Source of the DNA: CAVSJR01 sp963728285
GTDB lineage: Bacteria; Actinomycetota; UBA4738; HRBIN12
Assembly (NCBI GenBank): GCA_963728285.1
Contig: CAVSJR010000001.1
Coordinates: forward strand, 992,001-1,056,000
Length of the DNA: 64,000 nt
Direction: 5' to 3'
The notes below the pieces were generated by a model, which worked only from the letters and a program-made list of their open reading frames with translations, was not told where the DNA came from and did not search any database. A program made the position numbers and the translations under genes. Within the stretch, counting starts at the first letter, position 1, and each line of letters starts with the position of its first letter. Of the stretch, positions 1 through 8,672 are shown one piece after another.

Positions 1-446
1 GCGAGCAGCGTCTGCGCGCAGGAGCCGGCCGTCCAGGCCCGCCGATCGAGGTCGAGCCCGCACCCCTTCGCCATGACGTCCATGGCCCGCGGGCCGCTCA
101 CCTCCAGCGCCACACGGTTGGCGCTGACGTCCACGATGGATCGATGCAGGCCGTCGAGCGCGCGGTGGTACTCCGCGACGATCTCCGGGCCGGCGCCGGG
201 GGGGCCGAGCACCAGCCACTCGTCCGGACCGAGCCACAGGGCGGCGCGCGGTCCCTCCTCCCACGCGGTGTTGGGACGGGTCGGGAGCGGATGAGGCGCT
301 CGGGCCACCGCTCCGGCGTCGAGCCTGAGGTCCACCTGTGCGAGGAACGGGACGTGCTCGACGACGACCGCGCCGCCGGTCGAGGTCGCGATCCGCGCCA
401 GGTCGTCCCCGCGCCCGGCGAGCGGGCTGCGCGCCTCAGCCGTCAC
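1..446 (-). CDS. soxG: Sarcosine oxidase gamma subunit, partial (runs off the window start)
   Basis: This is the gamma subunit of heterotetrameric sarcosine oxidase, which oxidises sarcosine to glycine with transfer of the methyl carbon to tetrahydrofolate. A GTG at 446 opens a minus-strand frame that stays open for 148 codons to base 1. It contains WLGPDEWLVL (about residues 71-80) and, further on, SIVDVSANRVALEVSGPRA, both typical of the gamma subunit. The start lies 11 bases inside the end of soxA, which suggests translational coupling, and the order soxB-soxD-soxA-soxG is the standard one. The C-terminus is outside the window. Confidence 0.9.
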   Translation of the reverse strand, partial: MTAEARSPLAGRGDDLARIATSTGGAVVVEHVPFLAQVDLRLDAGAVARAPHPLPTRPNTAWEEGPRAALWLGPDEWLVLGPPGAGPEIVAEYHRALDGLHRSIVDVSANRVALEVSGPRAMDVMAKGCGLDLDRRAWTAGSCAQTLL

Positions 447-3043
447 GGCGCGTCCCGTCCGCGTCGTAGAAGACCGGCTCCGTGATGGTCGCGTCGATCA
501 CGCCGTCCGGCATCGGGGCGTGGACCGTCCGCCCGACGAGCGAGCGGCCGCCCGGCACCATCGCGAGGGCGAAGGTCCGACCGAGCACCGCGCTTCGGTA
601 GCTGGAGGTCACGTGGCCCGCCCCACCCGCCGGGGTTCGCTCGGGGTCCTCCACGAGGAGCTGCGCGCCCTCCGGGAGGAGCGCCTCGGGGTCGACGGGC
701 AGCACGCCGACGAGCTGCTTGCGCCCCGGGCGGGCGAGGGCGGGACGCCGCAGCGATCGGCGGCCGACGAAGTCGCCCTTGCGTTCGTTCACGATCCACG
801 ACATGCCGAGATCGTGCGGCGTCACGGTCCCGTCGGTCTCCTGGCCCACGATCGGGAAGCCCTTCTCGGCCCGGAGCACGTGCATCGCCTCGGTCCCGTA
901 CGGGACGATCCCGAAGCCGTCGCCGGCGTGCAGGACGGCCTCCCACATCGCGACGGCGTGCCATGCCGCCACGTTGACCTCGTAGGCGAGCTCGCCGGAG
1001 AAGCTCACGCGAGCGACCCGGGCGGGGATGCCGGCGACGCTTCCGTCCCGCAGCGTCATGAACGGGAACGCCTCGGCGGAGAGGTCCACGTCCGTGCCGG
1101 CGGCCGCCAGGACCTCGCGAGCGCGCGGGCCGGCCACCGACACCGTCGACCACTGCTCCGTCACGCTGGTGCAGTACACGCGCAGCCGCGGCCATTCCGT
1201 CTGAAGCCATTCCTCGAAGTGATCGAGCACCGTCGCCGCGCCGCCCGTGGTGGTCGTCACGAGGTAGCGCCCCTCGTCCAGCCGCATCGCGACGCCGTCG
1301 TCCATGACCATGCCGTCCACGCCGCACAGCAGCCCGTAGCGGATCGATCCGGGGCGAAGCGAGCTCATGACGTTGGTGTACATCCGGTCGAGGAAGCCGC
1401 CGGCATCCGGCCCCGCGATCTCGATCTTGCCCAGGGTCGATGCGTCCATCACGCCGACGCCCGTCCGGACCGTCCGGCACTCGCGGAGCACGGCATCCTC
1501 GAGGCCCTCCCCGGGGCGGGGGAAGTACCAGGGGCGCTTCCACTGCCCGACGTTCTCGAAGGCGGCGCCGTTGGCGACGTGCCAGGGATGGATGGGGGTC
1601 TCGCGCTCGGGGTCGAGCATGCGGCCGCGGTAGGGCCCCGCGACCGCCGCGTAGGACACCGGCGTGAACGGAGGACGGGCGTTCGTCGGGCCCTGCGCCC
1701 CGGGGTCCCATCCGAGCTGCGCGTTGACCACCTCGGCGGTCGAGCACCCCGGACGTCCGGCCCTGATCGAGGGCGGTGCCGATGTAGGTGGCGCGCTTCA
1801 CATGCTCGACGGATCTGAGCCCATGCTCCACGGCGCCGAGCACGTCCGCGACGGTCGCGTCGCGCTGGAAGTCGACGAAGTGGCGGGACATGTCGTCGGC
1901 CGGGACGAACCAGAGCGGCGCGCACGGCGGCAGGCCCGCGCCCGCCGCCGATCCGACGACGCTCAGCCACCGCGGGCCGTTGCCGTCGGGGACGAAGCAT
2001 GCCAATCGCTCGTCGTAGCGCGAGGCCTCCCCCGGTCGCCCGCCACAGCTGCGCCACGGGATTCCATCCTCCGGAGACCGCCAGCAGGTTCGCGTCGATC
2101 GACCGGCGATCCGCTCCGGACGCGACGTGGACGGCGGACACGCGCGGCGATCCGTCCGTGCCCGTCACCATCCAGCCCGCGAGGACCTCGATTCCCCGCG
2201 CTCGCGCGGCGGCCTGTGGCGGCGCCTCCGGCCGCACGTCGACGACGCAGAGGAGCCTCGGCGCCGGCGTCTCGCATGGCGTCGGCGACCGCATAGGCGG
2301 AGTCGTTGGTGGTGAAGATCACCACCCGGTCGCCGGCGAGGACCCCGAACTCCCTCAGATAGCGCAGCGCGGAGGCGGCGAGCATGACCCCGGGGCGATC
2401 GTCGTCGGCGAACGCGATGGGACGCTCGTGGGCGCCGGTGGCCAGGACGACGCGCTCGGCGCGGATGTGCCACAGGCGTTCGATCGGACCACCCTGCTCG
2501 TGAACGACGACGTAGCCATCGTCGTACACGCCGAGCGCGGTCGCGCGGGGCAGCACCGTCGCGCCCGGGAGGGAAGTCGCGCGCGGGCCGGCCCTCGTCG
2601 ACGACGAGGACTCGATCGTCCGTCCCGGTCGCCGACTCCGCCGCCGCCATCCCGGCGTCCGCCGCCGCCGACGACCAGCGTCTCGACGTGGGCGTGCCGG
2701 TGCTCGCACCGTCGACGGGGAGCGCGCGGGCCGGGCAGCCGTCCGACGCCGGCCCGCCCGACGGCGTCGAGGCCGTCGGCCAGCTCGACCGTCGTCGCCG
2801 CCGTGATCGGATCGAACCGGGGGGCCCTGACCTCCACGAATGCGCACGGCTCCTCGGACCCCGCGGCCATCACGCCTCGCGGGCGACCGAGGACCGGCGA
2901 GGGACACACGACGTCGACGCCGTTCGCGAGCAGCGCGGATGCGAGCGTGTCGCCGGCGAACCCCTCGTAGTCGACGCTCGTCGAACCGGAAGCGCACGCG
3001 GGCGCGCGCGATCGATGCGGCCGCCCGACGGCAGGCGCCTCAC
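436..3043 (-). pseudogene. soxA: Sarcosine oxidase alpha subunit, broken by seven frameshifts
   Basis: This is the large subunit that carries the NAD-binding region and the folate-binding, GcvT-like C-terminal half. The GTG at 3043 overlaps the soxD stop by 4 bases. Recognisable blocks in order are VRRLPSGGRIDRARP, VRFRFD, FAGDTLASALLANGVDVV, a VETLVVGGG nucleotide-binding loop, VLATGAHERPIAFADDDRPG, ANLLAVSGGWNPVAQLW, and a long intact C-terminal part (1731-436) with HPWHVANGAAFENVGQWKRP and GVMDASTLGKIEIAGPDA. Successive blocks change frame seven times, each time by +1, all upstream of about 1730. The region after the nucleotide-binding loop is also shorter than in the family, so about 869 codons are present against a usual 950-1000. 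It could be a true pseudogene or a badly read stretch; the intact partner subunits favour the latter. Confidence 0.85.
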
Positions 3044-3318
3044 TGGGTGCGGTCCCCCGGCGCCTCGCCGGCGCCGAGCTCGCGGAACTCGTTCGTGGCG
3101 GTGGATCGAACGACGTCGAACCAGCGCCGGCACCCGGCGGCGTGGAACCACCGCTCGGTCCAGTCCCCCTTCGGGTTCTCGCGCATGAACAGGTAGTCGG
3201 CCCACTCCGCGTCGGTGAGGGCGTCGGGGTCGGCCGGGTAGGCGACGCCGGCCTGCCCGCCGTAGCGGAACTCGACCTCGTCGCGAGGACCGCACCAGGG
3301 ACACGGGATCAGCAGCAC
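3040..3318 (-). CDS. soxD: Sarcosine oxidase delta subunit
   Basis: This is the small zinc-binding subunit of heterotetrameric sarcosine oxidase (92 residues, normal size). The N-terminus has the CPWCG pair of cysteines expected for the zinc site, followed by RDEVEFRYGGQA and a W-rich middle (DYLFMRENPKGDWTERW) typical of the family. It starts at a GTG 10 bases after the soxB stop, and its own stop overlaps the soxA start by 4 bases, so it sits in the middle of a compact soxBDAG operon. The frame is intact. Confidence 0.93.
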   Translation of the reverse strand: MLLIPCPWCGPRDEVEFRYGGQAGVAYPADPDALTDAEWADYLFMRENPKGDWTERWFHAAGCRRWFDVVRSTATNEFRELGAGEAPGDRTQ

Positions 3319-3328
3319 GCGAGCGTCC

Positions 3329-4549
3329 TCAGTGGGCCACCGCCGCCGCGCCGTGCTCGTCGATCAACGCTCCGGTCGTGAACCGCTCGAGCGCGAAGGG
3401 CGCGGCGAGCGGATGGGGACGGTCGTTCGCGATCGTGTCCGCGTACACCCACCCGGCGCCGGGGGTCGCCTTGAATCCGCCCGTTCCCCAGCCGCAGTTC
3501 AGGAGCAGCCCGTCGACCGGCGATGCGCCGATGATCGGCGACGCGTCCGGCGAGACGTCGACGATGCCCGCCCACGTTCGAAGCAGCTTCGCGTGATCGA
3601 AGACGGGAAACAGCTCGACGGCCGCCGCCATCTGCTCCTCGATGACGTGAAACGCGCCGCGCTGCGTGTAGGAGTTGTACGGGTCGATCCCGGCGCCCAT
3701 GACGAGCTCGCCCTTGTCGGCCTGGCTGACGTAGACGTGGACGGCGTTCGACATCACGACGCAGTCGATCACGGGCTCGAGCAGCACCGATACGAGGGCC
3801 TGCAGCGGATGGCTCTGCAGCGGGAGGCGGATGCCGGCGAGCGAGGCGAGGACCGAGGTGTGTCCGGCCGCGGCCAGCGCGATGCGTCCGGCCTCGATCC
3901 GCCCGCGCGTCGTCTCGACCGCGACGGCGCGGCCGTCGACGATGTCGAAGCCGGTGACCTCGCAATGCTCGACGATGTCGACCCCCAGGCGGTCGGCGCC
4001 GCGGGCGAAGCCCCACGCGACCTTGTCGTGGCGCGCGACGCCGCCCCGGCGCTGCAGCGTGGCGCCCACCACCGGGTAGCGGACGTCGGAGGAGACGTTC
4101 ACGATCGGGCAGAAGGCGCGCACCTCCTCCGGGGTCAGCCACTCCGCGTCGATGCCGTTCAGCCGATTGGCGTTCACCCGGCGCATGCTCGACCGAGCAT
4201 CCCCGAGGTCGTGCGCCAGGTTCAGGACGCCCCGCTGGCTGAACTGGATGTCGACGCCCAGGTCCGCCTCCAGCCCCTCCCAGAGCTTCAGGGAGTGCTC
4301 GTAGATGGCGGCGCTCTCGTCCCAGAGATAGTTCGAGCGGATGATCGTGGTGTTCCTGGCCATGTTGCCGCCGCCGAGCCATCCCTTCTCGAGGACGGCG
4401 ACGTTCGAGATCCCGTGGTTCCTGGCGAGGTAGTACGCGGTCGCGAGGCCGTGGCCGCCCCCGCCGACGACGACCACGTCGTAGGAGGATCGCGGCTCGG
4501 CGGAACGCCAATAGCGATCGCGTTGATCTGCGTCGTGGTCCCCGGCCAT
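3329..4549 (-). CDS. soxB: Sarcosine oxidase beta subunit
   Basis: This is the FAD/FMN-carrying catalytic subunit of heterotetrameric sarcosine oxidase (406 residues). The N-terminus shows the dinucleotide-binding motif VVVVGGGGHGLATAYYLA (about residues 24-41), followed by GWLGGGNMARNTTIIRSNY, a hallmark of SoxB, and near the C-terminus LNCGWGTGGFKATPG. The ATG at 4549 has a GAGGAGG Shine-Dalgarno sequence 10 bases upstream; the frame is open further upstream but without family similarity. It is the first gene of the soxBDAG operon, divergent from the IclR gene at 4641, which is a likely regulator. Confidence 0.95.
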   Translation of the reverse strand: MAGDHDADQRDRYWRSAEPRSSYDVVVVGGGGHGLATAYYLARNHGISNVAVLEKGWLGGGNMARNTTIIRSNYLWDESAAIYEHSLKLWEGLEADLGVDIQFSQRGVLNLAHDLGDARSSMRRVNANRLNGIDAEWLTPEEVRAFCPIVNVSSDVRYPVVGATLQRRGGVARHDKVAWGFARGADRLGVDIVEHCEVTGFDIVDGRAVAVETTRGRIEAGRIALAAAGHTSVLASLAGIRLPLQSHPLQALVSVLLEPVIDCVVMSNAVHVYVSQADKGELVMGAGIDPYNSYTQRGAFHVIEEQMAAAVELFPVFDHAKLLRTWAGIVDVSPDASPIIGASPVDGLLLNCGWGTGGFKATPGAGWVYADTIANDRPHPLAAPFALERFTTGALIDEHGAAAVAH

Positions 4550-4576
4550 CGCCGTGCGCCTCCTCGCCGCCGCATG

Positions 4577-4606
4577 TTGACACGCCTCGAGCCCGCAGCG
4601 TACCGT
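4577..4606 (+). promoter_or_regulatory. Putative sigma70-type promoter of the IclR gene
   Basis: TTGACA at 4577-4582 matches the -35 consensus exactly and is followed after 18 bases by TACCGT at 4601-4606 as a weaker -10. Transcription would begin near 4613, giving a short leader with GGAGG at 4622-4626 ahead of the ATG at 4641. The element lies within the 91-base gap between the divergent soxB and IclR genes. This is inference from sequence only. Confidence 0.4.
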
Positions 4607-4632
4607 CGCCGCGGTTGCGCTGGAGGTAGAGC

Positions 4633-4649
4633 GTTGCAGAATGCGAAAC
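4633..4649. promoter_or_regulatory. Imperfect 17-bp palindrome, possible IclR operator
   Basis: GTTGCAGAATGCGAAAC has outer arms GTT/AAC and further matching C/G and A/T pairs around a central A, resembling the AT-flanked palindromes bound by IclR-family proteins. It overlaps the IclR start codon, where binding would repress the regulator's own gene. The match is imperfect (5 of 8 pairs). Confidence 0.3.
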
Positions 4650-5429
4650 ACTGAGGGCGCGAACATCCAGTCCGTGTCGCGGGCGGTGACCTCCCTGGAG
4701 CTGATCGCCGAGGCGGGGGAGCTGGGCGTGACCGAGCTCGGCCGGCGGCTGGGCGTCCACAAGGCGACGGCGTCACGGCTCGCGTCCACGCTCGCGGAGC
4801 ACGGCCTCATCGAGCGGGATCCGGCGACGGACAAGTATCGGCTCGGGTTCGCGCTCATCCACCTCGCCGGCGCCGCGATGGCCGGCCTCGACCTCGTCAG
4901 CACGGGCCGCCCGATCCTCGAGGACCTCGCCGAACGAACCCAGGAGACGGTCAACCTCGGGGTGCTCTCGGGCGACTCGATCGTGTGCATCGATCAGGTG
5001 ACCGGGACGCGGTCGATCGTCAGCGTCAGCTGGGTGGGCCGGCGGACGCCGCTGCATTGCACGTCGAACGGGAAGATCCTCCTCGCCGCGATGACGGAGG
5101 CGGAACAGGATCGCCTGCTGACGCTCCCGCTCCAGCGGCGAACGCCGGCGACGATGGTGGACCTCGACGAGCTGCGGGCCCAGCTCCGCGACGTTCGGAC
5201 GCGTGGCTACGCCCACACGCGAGAGGAGCTCGAGGAGGGGTTGAGCGCGGTCGCGGCGCCGGTGCGCAGGGCGGACGGTCACGTGATCGCGACCCTCAGC
5301 GTCTCGGGCCCGTCGTTTCGAATGCGGCCGGTCGACCTGCCGCGCCTCGGGCGCATGACGATCGAGGCCGCGACCGCGATCTCCCGGCGGCTGGGATACG
5401 CGGAGCTGCGGAACTCCGCCGGCGGCTGA
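4641..5429 (+). CDS. IclR-family transcriptional regulator
   Basis: This is a 262-residue DNA-binding regulator with the IclR layout. A winged helix-turn-helix occupies about residues 8-65 (LGVTELGRRLGVHKATASRL), and a GAF-like effector domain covers about 80-255, with TPLHCTSNGKILLA and the VSGPSFRM motif close to the end. It is divergent from soxBDAG and directly upstream of a cysteine-synthase-like gene. Family members usually repress adjacent catabolic operons until an aromatic or small organic effector binds. I infer control of sarcosine oxidase; the effector is unknown. The GGAGG at 4622-4626 is rather far (14 bases) from the start codon. Confidence 0.9.
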   Translation: MRNTEGANIQSVSRAVTSLELIAEAGELGVTELGRRLGVHKATASRLASTLAEHGLIERDPATDKYRLGFALIHLAGAAMAGLDLVSTGRPILEDLAERTQETVNLGVLSGDSIVCIDQVTGTRSIVSVSWVGRRTPLHCTSNGKILLAAMTEAEQDRLLTLPLQRRTPATMVDLDELRAQLRDVRTRGYAHTREELEEGLSAVAAPVRRADGHVIATLSVSGPSFRMRPVDLPRLGRMTIEAATAISRRLGYAELRNSAGG

Positions 5430-5463
5430 CCGATGCGGGCGTCGGGCGCACGGCGAGGTCGGC

Positions 5464-6519
5464 GTGGGTGAGCGCGGGATGAGCATCGAGTGGGGCGCTG
5501 CGCGCGCCGTGGCGTCGTCGGTGCTCGAGGCGGTCGGGCGAACCCCGTTGGTCCGGCTGCGCCGCGTCGGCCGCGATGGGGTCGAGCTGCTGGCGAAGAT
5601 CGAGTGGTACGGCCCGACCGGCTCCGTGAAGGATCGCATCTACACGCACATGCTCACCCGGGCCGAGGAGCGCGGCGATCTGCGCCCGGGGATGACGGTC
5701 ATCGAGTGCACGACGGGAAACGCCGGGATCGCGTGCTCGGCCGTCGCGGCGATCAAGGGCTATCCGTGCGTCATCGTCATGCCCGAGGGGATGAGCGAGG
5801 AGCGCAAGCGGATGATCCGCGCCTACGGCGCGGAGCTCGTCCTGACGCCGGGCGCCGGCACGGACATCGACCTCGCCCTCGAGCGGATGCGCGAGATCGT
5901 CGGCGGCGATCCGGACCGGTATTACTTCCCGGCGGAGTTCGAGAACCCGGACAACGTCGGCGCGCAGGCGCTCTCGGGCGAGGAGATCTGGGAGCAGACG
6001 GGCGGCCGGCTCGACGCGATCGTCGGGGCCCAGGGAACGGGAGGCTGGATCACCGGGGTGTCGCGGGCGATCAAGGCCCGGGATCCGGCCGTGCGGTCCT
6101 ACGCCGTGGAGCCCAGCGAATGTCCGCTGATCTCCGAGGAGCGCTGGGGGCCGCACGGCGTTCCCGGGATCGGCGACGGCATCATCGCGCGCAACCTCGA
6201 TCTGTCGCTGATGGACGGGATCGTGACCGCGTCGACGGAGGAGGCGCTGGAGATGGCCGCCCGCCTCGCGCGCGAGGAGGGGATCCTCGGCGGGCCGTCG
6301 TCGGGGATCAACGTCGCCGCGGCCCTCAAGGTCGCCGGCGAGCATCCCGAGCTGCGCCGCATCGTCACCGTCGTCGCCGACACGGGGCAGCGCTATCTCT
6401 CGGGAGAGCTGTTCGGCGAGCGATCACCGGGCCGGAGCCCCGAGCGCGATCACGGGCTCGACGACCACTCGCGTGCGCAGCTCGCGCGCCACCGCGAGCG
6501 CCTCGAGTTCATCGCCTGA
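5464..6519 (+). CDS. PLP-dependent cysteine synthase-like enzyme
   Basis: This is a fold-type II pyridoxal-phosphate enzyme of the cysteine synthase/cystathionine beta-synthase group (351 residues from the GTG at 5464; an ATG at 5479 is also possible). The PLP lysine is K56 in GPTGSVKDR, the phosphate-holding loop is QGTGGW, and the substrate loop reads ECTTGNAGI rather than the TSGNTGI usual in O-acetylserine sulfhydrylases. The C-terminal GGPSSG motif is present. GAGG lies 5 bases before the GTG. It follows the IclR gene by 34 bases on the same strand. The altered loop and the sarcosine oxidase context suggest a substrate other than O-acetylserine, but I cannot name it. Confidence 0.8.
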   Translation: MGERGMSIEWGAARAVASSVLEAVGRTPLVRLRRVGRDGVELLAKIEWYGPTGSVKDRIYTHMLTRAEERGDLRPGMTVIECTTGNAGIACSAVAAIKGYPCVIVMPEGMSEERKRMIRAYGAELVLTPGAGTDIDLALERMREIVGGDPDRYYFPAEFENPDNVGAQALSGEEIWEQTGGRLDAIVGAQGTGGWITGVSRAIKARDPAVRSYAVEPSECPLISEERWGPHGVPGIGDGIIARNLDLSLMDGIVTASTEEALEMAARLAREEGILGGPSSGINVAAALKVAGEHPELRRIVTVVADTGQRYLSGELFGERSPGRSPERDHGLDDHSRAQLARHRERLEFIA

Positions 6520-6565
6520 TCCTCGATGCGCGTGCGGTCGATGGACGCCGGGACCGAGGCGGGCG

Positions 6566-7351
6566 TCACACGACCTCCGCGAAGGTGTCGCAGGCGCGGG
6601 GGTCGCCGGCCTCGAAGCCCCGGCCGAACCATTCGGTGCGCTGCTCGGCCGACCCGTGCGTCCACGTCTCCGGGTTGATCATCCCGGTGGACGCCGCCTG
6701 GATGCGGTCGTCCCCGACGGCCGCGGCGGCGGTCAGCCCCTCCTGAAGGTCGCCCGGTTCCAGGAGGCCGCGGCTCGACGTCGACCGGGCCCAGATGCCC
6801 GCGTAGCAATCGGCCTGCAGCTCAAGGCCGACGGAGAGGTCGTTGGCTCGCCACGGGCTCGCCCGTCGCGCCTCGGAGACCTGCTGTGCGACGCCGAGAA
6901 GGTTCTGCACGTGATGCCCGACCTCGTGGGCGATCACGTAGGCCTGCGCGAAGTCTCCGGGGGCCCCGAATCGCACCTCGAGCTCTCGGAAGAACGCCAG
7001 GTCGAGGTAGACCCGTCCGTCGGCGGGGCAGTAGAAGGGCCCCGAATCCGACGATGCCGGTCCGCACCCCGTCACCGTGCTCCCCGAGAACAGGCCCAGC
7101 GCGGTGCTGCGATAGGGCGTCCCCGCGCGGGCGAAGCGATCGCTCCACGTGCGCTGCGCGTCGTCGAGCACGAACGCGGCGAACTCCGCGAGCGCCGCGT
7201 CGGAACGGCCGGCTCGGGCGGCGCCGGCCGTTGCCGTCGAGTCCTGCGAGCCGCCCGGTGAACCCTCGGCCGTCTGCGCTCCGCCGGAGGACACGCGAAC
7301 GGCGAGCGCGAGCAGGATGACGAGCAACAGCGCGCTCCGCTTCCCCGACAT
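6566..7351 (-). CDS. Neutral zinc metallopeptidase (YpfJ-type)
   Basis: This is a 261-residue exported or membrane-anchored peptidase. A hydrophobic signal or anchor covers residues 6-22. The zinc motif HEVGH is at 142-146, followed by HVQN, and ELQADCYAG (from about 177) supplies the third ligand, as in the PF04228 neutral zinc peptidase family. The C-terminus has the family's THGSAEQRTEWFGRGFE stretch. The ATG at 7351 was chosen over longer open frame because it directly precedes the signal sequence and has AAAGGCGG upstream. It is divergent from the acyl-CoA dehydrogenase at 7479. The substrate is unknown. Confidence 0.88.
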   Translation of the reverse strand: MSGKRSALLLVILLALAVRVSSGGAQTAEGSPGGSQDSTATAGAARAGRSDAALAEFAAFVLDDAQRTWSDRFARAGTPYRSTALGLFSGSTVTGCGPASSDSGPFYCPADGRVYLDLAFFRELEVRFGAPGDFAQAYVIAHEVGHHVQNLLGVAQQVSEARRASPWRANDLSVGLELQADCYAGIWARSTSSRGLLEPGDLQEGLTAAAAVGDDRIQAASTGMINPETWTHGSAEQRTEWFGRGFEAGDPRACDTFAEVV

Positions 7352-7401
7352 CGCCCACCGCCTTTCGTGGAGACTTCGATCGCCGGCCGGCGTGGGTTCG
7401 A

Positions 7402-7417
7402 TTGAACGGTGATTCAG
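7402..7417. promoter_or_regulatory. TetR operator-like site upstream of the acyl-CoA dehydrogenase
   Basis: TTGAACGGTGATTCAG resembles the two palindromes that flank the TetR promoter at 9368-9383 and 9437-9452 (shared TTGAac and TTCA arms). It lies 62 bases before the acyl-CoA dehydrogenase start, in the gap shared with the divergent peptidase. The pairing is weaker than in the other two sites. Confidence 0.4.
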
Positions 7418-7478
7418 CCACGGGATATGCTTCCGCGCCCGGCACCACGAGGTTCGATCGCAGGAGGAAGGTGGCCGC

Positions 7479-8651
7479 ATGTTTCCGATGACCGACGAGG
7501 ATCGGGCGATCCAGGCGAGGGCGAGGGGCTTCGTCGACGACGAGTTGATCCCCCACGAGGTCGAGGCGGAGATGAACGGCGGACGTATCGATCCGGAGGT
7601 CCGGCGCCGCCACTACCAGCTCGCCAGGGACCTCGGGCTGCACGCCATGAACATGCCCCGCGAGCTGGGCGGGGGCGGCATGACCGTGTTTCAGCAGGCG
7701 CTCGTGTCCGAGCAGATCGGCCGCGTGACGAACGGGCTCGGCTGGTGCGTTCACACGCCGCCGGGCTGGGCCCCCGGCGTCGTCTCCGACGAGCAGCTCG
7801 AGCGCTGGATCGTGCCGAGCGTCGCGGGAGACCGCCACGAGTGCTACGCGATCACCGAGGAGGGCGCGGGGTCCGACGTCGACGCGATCGCGTCGACCGC
7901 TCGGCGCGACGGCGACGGCTACGTCCTCGACGGGGTGAAGATGCACGTGACGAGCTTCAACTCGGCCGACTACTGCTTCTTCCAGGCGAAGCTGACGGAG
8001 GGGGAGCACGCCGGCGAGCACGCGCTCTTCTTCGTCGACGTCGATGCGCCGGGCGTGCGCGTCGTTCGCTCCCCGAGGTACATGCACACCTACGCGGACG
8101 AGCATCCGATCGTCGCGTTCGAGGGCGTGCGCGTTCCGGCGTCGAATCTCGTGGGCCGCGAGGGCGACGGGATGTCGTTCACGCACGCGTGGTTTCGCTA
8201 CGAGCGCCTCATGATCGCCGCACGATGCTGCGGCGCGGCGGACAGGCTCGTCGACGAGGCGAGCGCCTTCGCGCAGTCTCGCGTGCAGTTCGGCGCGCCG
8301 ATCTCGGAGAATCAGGCGATCCAGTCCATGCTCGCCGATTCGCTCACGGAGCTCTGGGCCGCCCGCCTGATGACCTATCGGACGGCCCAGGCCGTCGACG
8401 AGGAGGTCGACGTGAAGGTGCAGCACGCCTACTGCTCGATGGCGAAGCTGTACGCGAGCGAGATGGCGGGCCGCGTCGCCGACCGGGCGGTCCAGATCTT
8501 CGGCGGCCGCGGCTACATGCGCGAGAACGTCGCCGAGCGCTTCTACCGGGAGGTGCGCGTGGACCGCATCTGGGAGGGGACGAGCGAGATCCAGCGCAAC
8601 ATCATCGCCGCGCAGCTGTTCAAGCGCGGGGTCGATCCGCTGGTCGGCTGA
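7479..8651 (+). CDS. Acyl-CoA dehydrogenase family protein
   Basis: This is a 390-residue flavoenzyme expected to introduce an alpha-beta double bond into an acyl-CoA. The FAD/substrate motif YAITEEGAGSD is near residue 125, and the C-terminal RVDRIWEGTSEIQR carries the usual catalytic glutamate (about E366). AVQIFGGRGYMRE is the family signature before it. The ATG has AGGAGGAAGG upstream. A TetR gene lies just downstream on the opposite strand, and a TetR-like operator lies upstream, so local repression is likely. It is related to the second dehydrogenase at 22,483-23,659. The acyl group cannot be told from the sequence. Confidence 0.93.
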   Translation: MFPMTDEDRAIQARARGFVDDELIPHEVEAEMNGGRIDPEVRRRHYQLARDLGLHAMNMPRELGGGGMTVFQQALVSEQIGRVTNGLGWCVHTPPGWAPGVVSDEQLERWIVPSVAGDRHECYAITEEGAGSDVDAIASTARRDGDGYVLDGVKMHVTSFNSADYCFFQAKLTEGEHAGEHALFFVDVDAPGVRVVRSPRYMHTYADEHPIVAFEGVRVPASNLVGREGDGMSFTHAWFRYERLMIAARCCGAADRLVDEASAFAQSRVQFGAPISENQAIQSMLADSLTELWAARLMTYRTAQAVDEEVDVKVQHAYCSMAKLYASEMAGRVADRAVQIFGGRGYMRENVAERFYREVRVDRIWEGTSEIQRNIIAAQLFKRGVDPLVG

Positions 8652-8672
8652 TCCGGTGCGCGGCGCGCCCGG

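Noticed and set aside
520..1818. Long plus-strand open frame opposite soxA
   Set aside because: It is rich in Arg/His/Pro/Ala as expected for an antisense frame in GC-rich DNA and has no family features, whereas the minus strand encodes a clear SoxA C-terminus.
2870..3304. Separate small gene overlapping soxD on the minus strand
   Set aside because: Its C-terminal part is simply the first segment of soxA read past the first frameshift; the N-terminal part overlaps soxD out of frame.
7391..7420. GGGTTCGATT followed 20 bases later by CCA, resembling a tRNA 3' end
   Set aside because: The flanking bases do not form a T-stem or acceptor stem, and no D- or anticodon arm is seen upstream; the stretch is better explained as the TetR-like operator.
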